A DNA stretch of 64,000 nucleotides from Paenibacillus plantiphilus (GCF_927798095.1 NZ_CAKMMF010000016.1:1-64000), one strand, 5' to 3'; shown: positions 51,991 to 61,916, counted from the stretch's first letter. Program-made: numbers and translations. The notes: generated by a model from the sequence alone, not told the origin.

Positions 51991-52791
51991 CTACATCCAT
52001 TCTTCGCAATGATCGGTTACGAATCGAATCTCGCTCTCATAGTGTGCCAAGTGTCCCTCATCAACCATTTTTTGAAAAGCAGCATTTCCGTCGGCAGCGC
52101 CATTTCTCAACGTATCGCACAGTGTAGTCAATCGTTGAATAATCCACTGACGCAGTTCATTAGGGATAGGAGTTCCATACATTTCAAAAAACAAATGAAT
52201 TCGCCGACGGCGCTCTGCAGCGTGAATATCCGATTGGTACGCTACTGTAGTTCCCGTGGAATGCTCAGGTGCAAAACTCGCAAGCGGAACCGATGTGTAA
52301 AGGGAGTACGCAATGTCCCACATGCGCGGACCGGGGCCTGCCATGTCAAAATCAATCAGCGCCACAGGAGCCTCCTCTTGAAAAACCACATTGTACAACG
52401 CAGCGTCATTATGACAGATCACTTCATGCTGACCAACGTCGGCATAGCTAAGCTGCCATCTGCCCTCCGTTATGAGCGCGAATCCTTCAGTTGCATCATG
52501 GAAACGGCGCAAAAGACGGGCTAAACCGGCAAGCGCTTCATCCGACCACATGTAAGGCTCAAGCTCAGGGTAACCGTTTCCTGGAACTTCCCCAGCGACG
52601 AATGTTAATACTTCACGATCAGTGCCGTCGATTCCGAGAAATCTTGGCGCTCCCTCAAAGCCCTGCTTCTCCAAATGCTTGAGCAGTTCATGAACACACG
52701 GACTCCAATAACCTGTAGGGCGGAGAACGGTGTCTGCCCTGCGGACAATATGATTCACATTACCGCCTTCCAACACCTCTTCATGAGTCAC
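51991..52791 (-). CDS. Aminoglycoside/choline-kinase-like phosphotransferase
   Basis: The 266-residue APH-fold kinase has the catalytic loop HEVICHNDAALYNVVF near residue 123 (HxDxxxxN) and the Mg-binding VALIDFDMAGPGPRMWDIAY near 143. It phosphorylates a small hydroxyl- or amino-bearing molecule. Relation to antibiotic resistance is possible but not shown. The GTG start at 52791 follows GATGAGG. The early ATG nearby is out of frame. Confidence 0.88.
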   Translation of the reverse strand: MTHEEVLEGGNVNHIVRRADTVLRPTGYWSPCVHELLKHLEKQGFEGAPRFLGIDGTDREVLTFVAGEVPGNGYPELEPYMWSDEALAGLARLLRRFHDATEGFALITEGRWQLSYADVGQHEVICHNDAALYNVVFQEEAPVALIDFDMAGPGPRMWDIAYSLYTSVPLASFAPEHSTGTTVAYQSDIHAAERRRRIHLFFEMYGTPIPNELRQWIIQRLTTLCDTLRNGAADGNAAFQKMVDEGHLAHYESEIRFVTDHCEEWM

Positions 52792-52883
52792 TATGCCTCA
52801 TCCCTTTTCTCTTTTCAGCGTGTTATAGATCTCTACAGACTATATGAAACGGACAAAGGAGCGGAGCAGGAAGAATGAACCTG

Positions 52884-52920
52884 TAGAAGCGTCAGCGTTC
52901 GCCTTTGTTCCCGGATTTCA
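52884..52920 (-). repeat. Half copy of the 61917-62050 palindrome
   Basis: The plus strand reads AGAAGCGTCAGCGTTCGCCT then TTGTTCCCGGATTTC, matching the reverse complement of the right arm at about 62003-62040 with few changes. It lies just beyond the stop of the gene starting at 53526, in the gap before the phosphotransferase gene. Confidence 0.55.
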
Positions 52921-53526
52921 ACCTCTTTTACGAACGAACCCATAAGCGATCGCCCCGGCTGCAGCCGCAATGACGATAATTAGAATAACCGTCCATCTAC
53001 TCGAAGCATCGTCCGTCTCAGCTATTGCCGTGTTGTCTGCGGCTTGATCATCTGCGGCATGATCATCTGCTTTACCGCTGCCGTTTGAAGGCATTTCAGC
53101 GGGAGCCGTTTCATAATCCAACGCAATTTCCTTATCCTTCAAAAAAGCAAGCTGCTCTGACGCATCGGCAATTTTCACCGTCGGCGCGCACAAAGGATTT
53201 TCCCAGCCCCCATCTTTCTTGTTAAGAAAGAAAAGATATTGCTGGCCTACTTCACTGGGTCCATTTAGCGCGCCCCATGTCATGTCCTCATCGATCGAAA
53301 TATTTTGTTTATCGACGCCTTTATAGCTTTTGCTGACCGTTAGCTTGGCTTCATGGCGGTCATCATGCCGGGACACCTCGTCCACCTTGCCTACAATAAT
53401 TCCATCATATCTCTCGTATGCTTTGTCGACCGACGGTAATTCCACACAAGATAGGGCGTAGGTAGTTGCAGCATGCATTGGACTGAGCAGCAGGAGGGCA
53501 AATGCAAGCCCTATTATTTTCTTCAT
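52918..53526 (-). CDS. Secreted, C-terminally anchored protein with TIMP/NTR-like start
   Basis: The 202-residue protein has a signal peptide (MKKIIGLAFALLLLSPMHAA) followed by a mature domain beginning LSCVELPSVDKAYERYDGIIVGKV, and a beta-rich region with a second cysteine (ENPLCAPTV). This resembles the tissue-inhibitor/netrin-like domain annotated in some Bacillus secreted proteins. An Asp/Ala-rich linker follows, then a C-terminal helix (WTVILIIVIAAAAGAIAYGF) with a basic tail. The ATG at 53526 follows AAGGAGATG. Function is unknown. Confidence 0.78.
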   Translation of the reverse strand: MKKIIGLAFALLLLSPMHAATTYALSCVELPSVDKAYERYDGIIVGKVDEVSRHDDRHEAKLTVSKSYKGVDKQNISIDEDMTWGALNGPSEVGQQYLFFLNKKDGGWENPLCAPTVKIADASEQLAFLKDKEIALDYETAPAEMPSNGSGKADDHAADDQAADNTAIAETDDASSRWTVILIIVIAAAAGAIAYGFVRKRG

Positions 53527-53615
53527 GATGAGCGTCATCTCCTTTGTAACAAAAGACGACATTAACGCCCTCCAAGGTTGCATCTATTTGTTTAACTGAG
53601 AAGTTGTTCTAGCTT

Positions 53616-55301
53616 TTAACTCGACAATGAGTAGGGTTGACTTTCCTCCAACACAATCTTCCGATCACATAAGCTTATCGATGAGGCGCGGTGTGCAACA
53701 ACGATAATCGTTTTATCTTTTGGTATACTGTTGATTGCATCATGTATAATGCTCTCGCTGTATTGATCGAGCGCGCTTGTAGCTTCATCGAAAATAAATA
53801 TATCCACTTCACGCAGAAACAGTCTGGCCAAAATGAGCCGTTGCCGTTGGCCTCCCGATAGCTTTACGCCGCGTTCGCCAATAATAGTGTCAAACCCATC
53901 TTCCAGATTGTTTATATAATCGTAGATATACGCTTTTTTGCATGCTGCAACCAGCTCCTCGAAGGTCGCATTTCCTTTGCCAAAAAGCAAATTTTCAGCG
54001 ATAGTAGTATTGAATAGCGAATTGTCCTGCATGACAAACCCTATTGTCGCATGTAATTCGAAAATATTGGCATCAGCCAAATCAACCCCTGCGAAGAGCA
54101 CTTTCCCGTCCGTCGGCTGTACCAATCCAGTCATCAGCTTAAGTATCGTCGTTTTTCCGCTGCCGCTTTTTCCTGTAATAGCTACCCGTTCACCTTTGTT
54201 TACCTGAAAACTCAAACGATTGATGACAGCCCTCTCGCTGTTCGGGTATCGGAAGCTTACATCGTCAAATGTGATCGTAGTAGAGCCATCGAATACAAAA
54301 TCGCTCTTCTTCGTATGTATCTCCACTGTGTCCAGTTCTTCCATAACCCGGTTTATATAGGGCATTTGCGTTTGAAGATCCGCGTCTGTTGTCGATACGG
54401 TATTGATTGCGGTAGAGAACATTCCGTAATACATGGAAAATACCAATAAGTCGCTGATCTTGAATCCTTCGTATATAATCAAAAGACCTCCTAGAAAATA
54501 TAGACCGAACTTCATGAAAAATTCATCTCGTATTTTAGGGAGAATCAATGCGCGCATCGTCCAATAATTGATCCATTTGGCATAATAAAGCGCATATTTG
54601 CGAATAAATCCGACGAAACGAATTTCCTGGTTCTTCTCCAGATTCAACGCCTTAATTTCTTTCCATCCCTGAATGCTGGCGTGAAGCCAGGTAGACATTT
54701 TCTGGTCGTTCTCCCTCTGCTCATTATTCAGAATCATTTCTCTTTTACTGAGCAGATGATCAACAATAAAGGTGGTAGGAATAGCCAGCAGAGAAAAGAG
54801 CGCCAACCGCCATTCAATCAAAAACAGCAGCACTAAAGAAATAATTAGCGTAATATACGAAATGATATATTCTATCGTTTGAGAACTGGCGAAAGGCAAT
54901 ATGGCGTTCACATCGTCTTCAAAGCGCATTTTAGTGTCTCCAACCGACTTCCTCTCATATTCGGAAAAATCCTGCTTGAATAGCCTCCTCCAAATTTTCA
55001 GCTTCAAACGGTAATTAACCCGGTTTACAATTCGGTTGTTCCCGTAGTTCTTTATATAGTCAATTAGTATAGTTATGGCGTGGATGGACAAGTAGCCGAT
55101 AATGACAGTGCCTAATACGGTAATCTTTCCTTGCAGAATAACCTGTTCAATAAATATTTTATAGAAGTAAGGAAGAATAAAATTCAGCCCGATTGCAATC
55201 AAGCTGAGAATCAAATTAATAAAGATAAACCGCTTTACGCCCGAAACCAGCGGCTTCAACTTCAACAAAACCATCAACCTGTATTTATTTTTAGTTAGCA
55301 A
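53616..55301 (-). CDS. ABC exporter half-transporter (subunit 2)
   Basis: The 561-residue exporter half has six helices (about 20-305) and an ATPase domain with Walker A GKSGSGKTT near 365, LSGGQRQR near 470, Walker B IFIFDEATSALD and ends EESQPYSLSS. The site is canonical, unlike the degenerate pair at 5481. The TTG at 55301 has GGAGGAG 7 nt upstream. The frame can be extended to an ATG at 55325 inside the previous gene, which lacks a ribosome site. It is coupled to the upstream half by an 11-nt overlap. The AT-rich composition suggests transfer. Confidence 0.85.
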   Translation of the reverse strand: MLTKNKYRLMVLLKLKPLVSGVKRFIFINLILSLIAIGLNFILPYFYKIFIEQVILQGKITVLGTVIIGYLSIHAITILIDYIKNYGNNRIVNRVNYRLKLKIWRRLFKQDFSEYERKSVGDTKMRFEDDVNAILPFASSQTIEYIISYITLIISLVLLFLIEWRLALFSLLAIPTTFIVDHLLSKREMILNNEQRENDQKMSTWLHASIQGWKEIKALNLEKNQEIRFVGFIRKYALYYAKWINYWTMRALILPKIRDEFFMKFGLYFLGGLLIIYEGFKISDLLVFSMYYGMFSTAINTVSTTDADLQTQMPYINRVMEELDTVEIHTKKSDFVFDGSTTITFDDVSFRYPNSERAVINRLSFQVNKGERVAITGKSGSGKTTILKLMTGLVQPTDGKVLFAGVDLADANIFELHATIGFVMQDNSLFNTTIAENLLFGKGNATFEELVAACKKAYIYDYINNLEDGFDTIIGERGVKLSGGQRQRLILARLFLREVDIFIFDEATSALDQYSESIIHDAINSIPKDKTIIVVAHRASSISLCDRKIVLEESQPYSLSS

Positions 55302-57057
55302 CGCTTTGCTCCTCCCCCCTTGCATCTTTTAAAGCAAAGAGGCTTCTGAAAATATCGCTCTTCTTAGCCAGTTCACTTGGAACCCCTGCCTCGTCCAAAC
55401 GCCCGTTGTCGATAATGGCCATCTTCTCACACAGCATGACCGAACTTTGATTATGCGCGATTATTATCGCTGTTCGCCCGGCCAGCATCTGACTCCACGT
55501 TTGATGAATTTGCTCCTCCGTTTCACGATCCAGTGCCGATGTCGCTTCATCAAAAATAATAATTTTCGGGTCTTTCAAATAAATCCGGGCGATAGCAATA
55601 CGCTGCTTTTGTCCTCCAGACAAGCCGATGCCACTTTTTCCGATAATCGTATCTATCCCGTCCTGCAATGTTGTTAACAACTCGCCCAGCCCTGCACGCT
55701 CGCAAGCGGCAATAACTTCTTCATCTGTGGCATTTTTTTTGCCGAGCAGCAAATTTTCTTTGACGCTTCCATCAAAAACAAGTATATCCTGCTGTACAAT
55801 ACCAATATTCTGGCGGATTGATTTCAACGAGCACTCCGACAGCTTTTGTCCATCAATTTCAATTTCTCCATGTTGAGGGAGATAGAATCCGATTAGCATG
55901 TAAGCAAGCGTCGTCTTCCCCGAGCCGCTTTTGCCGCAAAGCGCAAAACGCTCTCCTCCTTGAATATCAAGGGTCACTCCCTTTAGAACCTGATTTCTCT
56001 GATTATAGGCAAACTCAACATCGCGGAAGGTTATATCTCCGTTTGTAACACGCAATTCCTCTGTTCCCTTCCACTCCTTTTCAGTCGGCGAATGCATGAA
56101 ATCATAAATCCGCTGTATCGACGAAATTCTGTTTTGCGCCTCCAAATAAATTTCGCTCAAAAAACGGACTCTCTCCGTTATTCCCGTAAAATAAGCTAGA
56201 ATGACGGTCAGTATACCAATCGTCATATTATTTTTAAAGGCCATGTACGCACATAAACTGAATATAGAAAGATGCATCATTAAATTAACGGTCGTAATAA
56301 TATTTTGAGACGTCAGGCTCAGCAATCCGTTTTTTATGCCTAGTCGATATAGCTCCTTTTGCTGCCTGATGAACGACTTGTTGACTCTGTTTTTTGCCCC
56401 GAGCATACGAATATCCCGTATTCCTGAAAACATTTCAAAGAGCCAACCGTTGTAAGCATCGTATCTCACCCTTTTTTCATCCGAATAGTTCCTTACTTTT
56501 CTACCGAATTTTGAAGTGATATAAATCGAAATCGGAACCGATACAAGCATCAACAGCCCAAACTGCCAACCAATGACCAGAATATAAGCAATATAAACGA
56601 TTAGCGACAGCAAATTATTTATAGTATGAATGATGTTTCGAATGACAAATACCATACACTCGTTGCTGTAAGATTGAATAATATTGATGATGTCGCCGGT
56701 TTTGGCATCCGACATGTAGTTGGCTTGAGCCGCTTGCATCGCTTTGTATACATCTTTCTTAATATCAAACGTAAACATGATCTCCAGATAAGCATATTGA
56801 GCCTGGCAAAAAAAATGAATGACACATGCAAATAGCAGCATGATAACAAATGACAGGCTAATCTTTAAAAAAACATCGATATTATTGTAATAAACAATCT
56901 CATCAATCATGACCGCAAACATAATAGGGGTGAAAATTTTCAGTAATGCGTCAAACAGCCAACCGAAGTAAAATAAGATGTAGTTTTTCTTATGCATTGC
57001 AATATACTTGAATAAAAACTTAATTGTTGTATAGTAATTCAGCTTTTCAGTTGCCAT
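55291..57057 (-). CDS. ABC exporter half-transporter (subunit 1)
   Basis: The 588-residue exporter half has six helices (about 25-320), Walker A GKSGSGKTT near 385, LSGGQKQR near 490 and Walker B IIIFDEATSALD. Both halves are catalytically complete. The ATG overlaps the stop of the small membrane gene by 11 nt. No peptidase C39 domain is present, so this is not a peptide-processing exporter of the ComA type. The two halves and the small protein form one translationally coupled set, likely exporting a peptide, lipid or natural product. Confidence 0.88.
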   Translation of the reverse strand: MATEKLNYYTTIKFLFKYIAMHKKNYILFYFGWLFDALLKIFTPIMFAVMIDEIVYYNNIDVFLKISLSFVIMLLFACVIHFFCQAQYAYLEIMFTFDIKKDVYKAMQAAQANYMSDAKTGDIINIIQSYSNECMVFVIRNIIHTINNLLSLIVYIAYILVIGWQFGLLMLVSVPISIYITSKFGRKVRNYSDEKRVRYDAYNGWLFEMFSGIRDIRMLGAKNRVNKSFIRQQKELYRLGIKNGLLSLTSQNIITTVNLMMHLSIFSLCAYMAFKNNMTIGILTVILAYFTGITERVRFLSEIYLEAQNRISSIQRIYDFMHSPTEKEWKGTEELRVTNGDITFRDVEFAYNQRNQVLKGVTLDIQGGERFALCGKSGSGKTTLAYMLIGFYLPQHGEIEIDGQKLSECSLKSIRQNIGIVQQDILVFDGSVKENLLLGKKNATDEEVIAACERAGLGELLTTLQDGIDTIIGKSGIGLSGGQKQRIAIARIYLKDPKIIIFDEATSALDRETEEQIHQTWSQMLAGRTAIIIAHNQSSVMLCEKMAIIDNGRLDEAGVPSELAKKSDIFRSLFALKDARGEEQSVAN

Positions 57058-57457
57058 TAACTTTCCCGCCTTTTAAGAAAACCCTTTCAAAAAGGGTTGT
57101 CTCGCCTATAGGAACATCAACTTTCACATGACCCAAGTCCGACTCACTCCCGCTTCCCTCGACGTATAGGATGGTATTCCCGGCATCGTACTGAACCTCA
57201 CTTGTCATTTGCATAGGGTATACTTTCTCATTTCTGTTCGTATATACGTATACTTTACTTGGCATGTTGGCAATTTCATGATCGCTGATAACTATAGTCT
57301 GATTGTTCATCACCCCATCATATGTGTTTATAACGTTTAATTTGGTTGACATCGTTAGAACAAACAAGGAAAGCACCGCCAGCGCAACAAACCCTATAAA
57401 AGGAAGCGGGTTTTGGGCTGTAAATCTCACATACAAATTAGCTGTTTTTTTGTTCAT
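57047..57457 (-). CDS. Small single-span protein coupled to the ABC exporter
   Basis: The 136-residue protein has one N-terminal helix (PFIGFVALAVLSLFVLTMS) and an external beta-rich domain (VINTYDGVMNNQTIVISDHE; YVEGSGSESDLGHVKVDVPIGETTLFERVF). The late part resembles the end of a membrane-fusion (HlyD-like) barrel, but the coiled-coil arm is missing. AGGTGGG precedes the ATG at 57457. It overlaps the first exporter half. It may be a reduced adaptor; the family is not certain. Confidence 0.7.
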   Translation of the reverse strand: MNKKTANLYVRFTAQNPLPFIGFVALAVLSLFVLTMSTKLNVINTYDGVMNNQTIVISDHEIANMPSKVYVYTNRNEKVYPMQMTSEVQYDAGNTILYVEGSGSESDLGHVKVDVPIGETTLFERVFLKGGKVNGN

Positions 57458-57619
57458 ATTTCCCACCTGTCTCTCGTTATAGGCTAAATTTCTTATGCAT
57501 ATTAGATTGCCTTCCAATAGGTTAATTGTCAACTATTTTCTTTTTTTCAAATATTAATATGAACATATTGAAATTCATTGTCCGATGCTTGAAGCAAAAA
57601 TCCGCCTTATTCAAACATT

Positions 57620-57664
57620 AAAGCGGCAAACCGAGGCGCTATTTCATGCCTGATCTGCCGCTTT
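57620..57664 (-). terminator. Hairpin after the MFS remnant
   Basis: A 9-bp stem AAAGCGGCA / TGCCGCTTT with a 27-nt loop. It is T-rich on both sides (CTTTAATGTTTG on minus, CTTTTATATA on plus), so it may act in both directions. The AT-rich gap from 57458 to 57619 shows nothing else. Confidence 0.5.
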
Positions 57665-57688
57665 TATATACCCTTTTACCAGTTTCTA

Positions 57689-58638
57689 TCAAGCAACATC
57701 GCGAATAGACTTCATAAAAACCGTGAACAGAATCGCTGCCGTCAATAGCAGCAAGCCGTTTACAAGCAGTACGTTGGAGGCGCTGTACACATCGGCCAAA
57801 TACGAACACACCGCAATGCCGATCGGCGGAGCAACCGTTGTGATCGAGCTGATCATAGCGAACACCCGCCCCTGTATATGCTCGTCTATCCGCATTCGCA
57901 GCAGAGTGGTAGCGAGTACGGTGCAATACGAGAACAGGAAACCGTGAACCAGAATGAGGGGCATGCCAAGCCAAGCCGACGGGATAAAGGATAAGCTAAT
58001 AAACACCGGGCCAAGAAGCAGCATTCCTCCTAAAATAACCAACCCTCTTTTTGTAAACCGCTGATCCCATTTCATAATCATTGCAGCGCCAACGATATAA
58101 CCAATCGGGATACATGCCTCGAAGAGACCGAACTGGAAGCTTGTCGCATTCCATTCTTTCACCAGCATGACCTGCACCAGCATAAGCGAGGACGCTCCAT
58201 ACGGTTCTGCTCTATCGGACTGGGAAAATGGCCGGCAGCCATCACTAAAATCCCCGATAGCAGCAAAGTTGCCGCGCAAATGCAAACCGCTGCTCCGCCG
58301 CCAATCCAGGCGACAAGTATGCCGCCGATTGACATCCCCGCAATACGGGCAATATTATCAGCAATGCTTAGCATTCCGGAAGCTTTTTGAATATGCTGCT
58401 TGCCTACGATGTGAATAATGGAAGATTGCAAGGCTGGAGCCTGAAATAAAGTGATAAAAGAGGTTACTCCCGTAAGAATAAAAATAATAATAATCGTTGT
58501 CCCCGGCACAAATATACAAACTGCAATGCCTAGCACCGTAATCGCGCGCAGAAAGTCAGAGAGATACATAATCTTCCTGCGATCCATCCGATCAACAAAG
58601 GTACCTGCGAAAGACCCGAAAAACAACCCCGTTCTCAC
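57689..58638 (-). pseudogene. MFS transporter, truncated at the 5' end and frameshifted
   Basis: The first frame (58638-58159) starts inside an MFS protein: GLFFGSFAGTFVDRMDRRKIMYL is the loop 2-3 motif, so the first one or two helices are absent. It loses the frame after MAAGHFPSPIEQNR. A second frame (58285-57689) resumes with ASSLMLVQVMLVKEWN and reads on through the last six helices to FMKSIRDVA. A single indel near 58200 joins them. The upstream end coincides with an inverted repeat at 58619-58662. The original was probably a drug or macrolide-type efflux pump. Confidence 0.78.
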
Positions 58639-58662
58639 ATTAAAGTGATCACGGGGTTGTTT
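58619..58662 (-). terminator. Perfect 12-bp hairpin at the MFS truncation point
   Basis: AAACAACCCCGT (58621-58632) and ACGGGGTTGTTT (58651-58662) form a perfect stem with an 18-nt loop. On the minus strand it is followed by more T and then CGGG. One arm is part of the MFS reading frame, and the other is the sequence now preceding it. It can terminate transcripts from the AraC gene (stop at 58820). Confidence 0.6.
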
Positions 58663-58819
58663 CTGAAACCGATAACGGCTTATTGAAATGCATAGCCCTC
58701 ATATTTGATTGTACACAAACTATTATACATCGCGAAAACTTCATTCGTAAATCGTTATCATTTATACACCGGAACGTCTACATCTTAGCCAAATCCGCTA
58801 TTCTCGCGCTGTTCATTGC

Positions 58820-59695
58820 TCAGTCTGTTGTATGTTTATTCCGATATCGCAGCGGCGTCGTGCCCAGCACTTTTTTAAACAGGTTAATGAAATAGGAAGC
58901 ATTATCAAAGCCTACTTGATTGCCGATATGCTCTACGGACAGGTCCGTCTTCTCCAGCAGCCGGCAGGCTTGCTTCACTCTTCTTGCAGTCAGGTACTCT
59001 GTAATGCTCGTTCCGGTCTCCTCGCGAAATATCCGGGATACATAGTTTCTCGATAAATGCAGCTCTTTGGCCAGCCTGTCCAAATCGAACTTTTCATGAT
59101 AATGATTTTCCACCCAGCTCATAATCTTATCGGCGTAGCGGGAGGGGCGATTTCCTCTTGGCTGCTTGTCCTCGTCCGAGCGCAACGATCCATTGTCCGG
59201 CAAATAATTGATCATCTGCAGGAACAAAATCGCCAGCTCCTCGTCTTCCCCGCCCCTCCCCTGCTGCAGCGCCCTTTCATATTGGTCAAATATGAACTCC
59301 ATTCCGCTGGCTCCGGATTCTAAATCATACACATGCGCTATATTTGAACGATTGCACAGCGTATGATACCGCAGCTTACGATAGGGGAACGGCTGTAATT
59401 GCTTGTCTATTAATCGCGGGTCCGCATAAAAGATGGAACGGATATACGGGCGCTCAGGAGCCACATCCGCATAAACTTGATGAAGCTGGTACGGCTGAAA
59501 GCAAAAAAACATGCCTCTTCTAATCTCGAACGTTTGCTGATTGACCACAATGGAGCCGGCTCCTTCGTGGACAAGCAGAAACTCCCAGCACTGATGCCAA
59601 TGATAATAGCCTTTGAAATGGTCCTCAATATGAATGCGGTAATCCCACAGCACGGAATTGGGCTCTAAATTAACGGGCTCGAACAGTTTGCTCAT
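58820..59695 (-). CDS. AraC-family transcriptional regulator
   Basis: The 291-residue regulator has an N-terminal cupin sensor domain (HWHQCWEFLLVHEGAGSIVV; GMFFCFQPYQLHQVYAD) and two C-terminal helix-turn-helices (LDRLAKELHLSRNYVSRIFREETG; SVEHIGNQVGFDNASYFINLFKKVLGTTPLRYR). The ATG at 59695 has GGAGG 4 nt upstream. It is transcribed divergently from the GH31 gene, which it very likely controls in response to a sugar. The shared 145-nt gap is AT-rich; I cannot pick its promoters with confidence. Confidence 0.9.
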   Translation of the reverse strand: MSKLFEPVNLEPNSVLWDYRIHIEDHFKGYYHWHQCWEFLLVHEGAGSIVVNQQTFEIRRGMFFCFQPYQLHQVYADVAPERPYIRSIFYADPRLIDKQLQPFPYRKLRYHTLCNRSNIAHVYDLESGASGMEFIFDQYERALQQGRGGEDEELAILFLQMINYLPDNGSLRSDEDKQPRGNRPSRYADKIMSWVENHYHEKFDLDRLAKELHLSRNYVSRIFREETGTSITEYLTARRVKQACRLLEKTDLSVEHIGNQVGFDNASYFINLFKKVLGTTPLRYRNKHTTD

Positions 59696-59840
59696 AGTTC
59701 CTCCATGTTGGATAATAGACAAACATTTTTTGATACCCTAACACAATTTATCGGGTTAATAAATCGTTATACTGATAATAAATAACGTTAAACTTACTTG
59801 CAAGCACACATTGTAATTATACTCGGAAAAGAGGTTTGAC

Positions 59841-61904
59841 ATGGAAAACCTATTAAACGGCATTTGGAAATATCGTTACGGCGCCCCTGAACAGCATACG
59901 CCGCTTCTGTATCGGGAGAAAGCGATAAGCCATGAACCATTACAGCGTCTTCACTGTGAAGGAGTTGCTCCGTTCTCCGATGAGCAAATTATTGCGAAAG
60001 AAACTGCTCGCGGGATTACGGTCGAGCTTCCGCTGAAGAGTGAGGAGCATATTTACGGATTCGGGCTGCAACTGCACCGCGTCGATCATACAGGCCGCAA
60101 AAAGGTGCTTCGTGTGAACAGTGACCCCGTTGCGGATACAGGCGACAGCCATGCTCCGGTTCCCTTCTATGTCTCCACAGCCGGTTATGGCGTGTATGTG
60201 GACACATCCAGATACGCAACGTTCTACTGCGGCACAAACCTGCGCAAAGGCGACTCGGAGCATAAGAAGCTTGAGAACAAAGAGGTCGGCACTTCCGAAA
60301 TTGAGCTGTACGGATATCAGGTTTCCGAGGGCGACCGCACAGTCGTGATCGATATTCCTGCTGCACGCGGAATCGATATTTACTTTTTTGAAGGTCCTGA
60401 TCTGACAGCCGCTGTCCAGCGGTATAACCTGTTCTCGGGAGGCGGCTGTCTGCCGCCGCTATGGGGACTGGGCATGTGGTACCGGGCATATAGCGCCGCG
60501 AGTAAGGAGGATGTGACGCGGCTTGCGCATACTTTCCCGAACGATCAAATGCCAGTAGATGTATTCGGCTTTGAGCCCGGCTGGCAGTCCAGAGCTTATT
60601 CCTGCTCATTCGTATGGGATAACAATCGGTTTCCCGAACACGAATCCATGCTCGGCGAATTGTATGATCTGAACTATCGCGTTAACCTGTGGGAGCATGT
60701 TTTCGTACATCCAAGCTCTCCAATATACGAAGGGTTGAAAGAGTTTTCCGGCGATTACGAGGTTTGGGAAGGCCTTGTTCCCGATTTAGCCGAGCCGGAA
60801 TCGAAAACTATTTTCTCCGAGCATCATCTTAAAGAATTCGCAGCCAAAGGAATATCCGGCTTTAAGCTCGATGAGTGCGACAGCTCTGATTTTGTCCATT
60901 CCAGCTGGTCTTTCCCGGATACGACTGAGTTCCCTTCCGGCATGGATGGGGAACAGATGCACAATCAATTAGGAACGCTGTATCAATCGGCCATTCTCGC
61001 TCCGTATGAAACGCTGGGCGTACGAACGTTGTCCCAGGTCCGCTCTTCTGGAGCATTGGCTTCGCCATATCCGTTCGTGCTGTATAGTGATCTATACGAT
61101 CATAAAGTTTTTATTCGCGGCGTTGTAAATTGCGGATTCTCAGGACTGCTCTGGTCGCCGGAGGTGCGTCAGGCGGAGTCGGCCGAGGACTTGATTCGGA
61201 GAATACAAACGACAGTGTTCTCCCCGATGGCGCTGCTTAACTGCTGGAGAATTCCGAATCCGCCATGGATGCAGGTGGACCGTGAGAAAAATATTAACGG
61301 CGAATTTCTGGACAACTACGAACAGATTCGCGATATTTGCCGCTCCTTATTCGAAATTCGCATGTCGCTCATCCCGTATCTCTATACAGCGTATGCGCGC
61401 TACCATTATGAAGGGCGTCCGCCGTTCAGAGCGCTCGTCATGGATTATCCGAATGACCCGAACGTATATGAGATCGATGACGCCTATATGATGGGCGATT
61501 ACATGCTGGTTGCGCCAATGGTTGAGGGTGAAACGGAACGAAGCGTTTATTTGCCAGTGGGGACCTGGCACTGCTTCTGGACGAACGAAACGTATGCCGG
61601 CAGTCAACATTATTGCGTATCGCCAGGACTGGAGCGCATTCCGGTATTCGTTAAAGACGGAACCCTGCTGCCTCTCGCCCAGCCGCTACAGCATGTTGCC
61701 GATGACGCAGTATTCGATATTTCGTTCCGCAGCTTCGGCGACAACGCCACAACGTGTATGCTCTACGAGGACGACGGCAAGACCTATGAATTCCGTGAAG
61801 GCTGCTACAATTGGGTTCAGGTGACTGCGCTGTCAGAAGGCAATTACGAAATCAATCGAACCGGAAACTATACGGGACAGCGTTACAGTTTTAACAAGGA
61901 TTGA
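59841..61904 (+). CDS. Glycoside hydrolase family 31 (alpha-glucosidase/alpha-xylosidase type)
   Basis: The 687-residue enzyme has an N-terminal beta-sandwich (about 1-210) followed by a TIM barrel: LPPLWGLGMWYR near 215, the nucleophile loop KGISGFKLDECDSSDF near 340 (KxD), and the substrate-site PFVLYSDLYDHKVFIRGVVNCGFSGLLWSPEVR region with probable acid/base Asp, then RMSLIPYLYTAY and C-terminal beta domains. It has no signal peptide, so it acts on imported oligosaccharides. It is about 80 residues shorter than YicI. Substrate specificity (xylosyl or glucosyl) cannot be fixed from sequence. Confidence 0.9.
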   Translation: MENLLNGIWKYRYGAPEQHTPLLYREKAISHEPLQRLHCEGVAPFSDEQIIAKETARGITVELPLKSEEHIYGFGLQLHRVDHTGRKKVLRVNSDPVADTGDSHAPVPFYVSTAGYGVYVDTSRYATFYCGTNLRKGDSEHKKLENKEVGTSEIELYGYQVSEGDRTVVIDIPAARGIDIYFFEGPDLTAAVQRYNLFSGGGCLPPLWGLGMWYRAYSAASKEDVTRLAHTFPNDQMPVDVFGFEPGWQSRAYSCSFVWDNNRFPEHESMLGELYDLNYRVNLWEHVFVHPSSPIYEGLKEFSGDYEVWEGLVPDLAEPESKTIFSEHHLKEFAAKGISGFKLDECDSSDFVHSSWSFPDTTEFPSGMDGEQMHNQLGTLYQSAILAPYETLGVRTLSQVRSSGALASPYPFVLYSDLYDHKVFIRGVVNCGFSGLLWSPEVRQAESAEDLIRRIQTTVFSPMALLNCWRIPNPPWMQVDREKNINGEFLDNYEQIRDICRSLFEIRMSLIPYLYTAYARYHYEGRPPFRALVMDYPNDPNVYEIDDAYMMGDYMLVAPMVEGETERSVYLPVGTWHCFWTNETYAGSQHYCVSPGLERIPVFVKDGTLLPLAQPLQHVADDAVFDISFRSFGDNATTCMLYEDDGKTYEFREGCYNWVQVTALSEGNYEINRTGNYTGQRYSFNKD

Positions 61905-61916
61905 ACATAACGGCAA

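Noticed and set aside
59696-59840. Specific promoters in the AraC/GH31 gap
   Set aside because: Several AT-rich hexamers can be paired but none has both good boxes and 16-18 nt spacing. Reporting one would be arbitrary.
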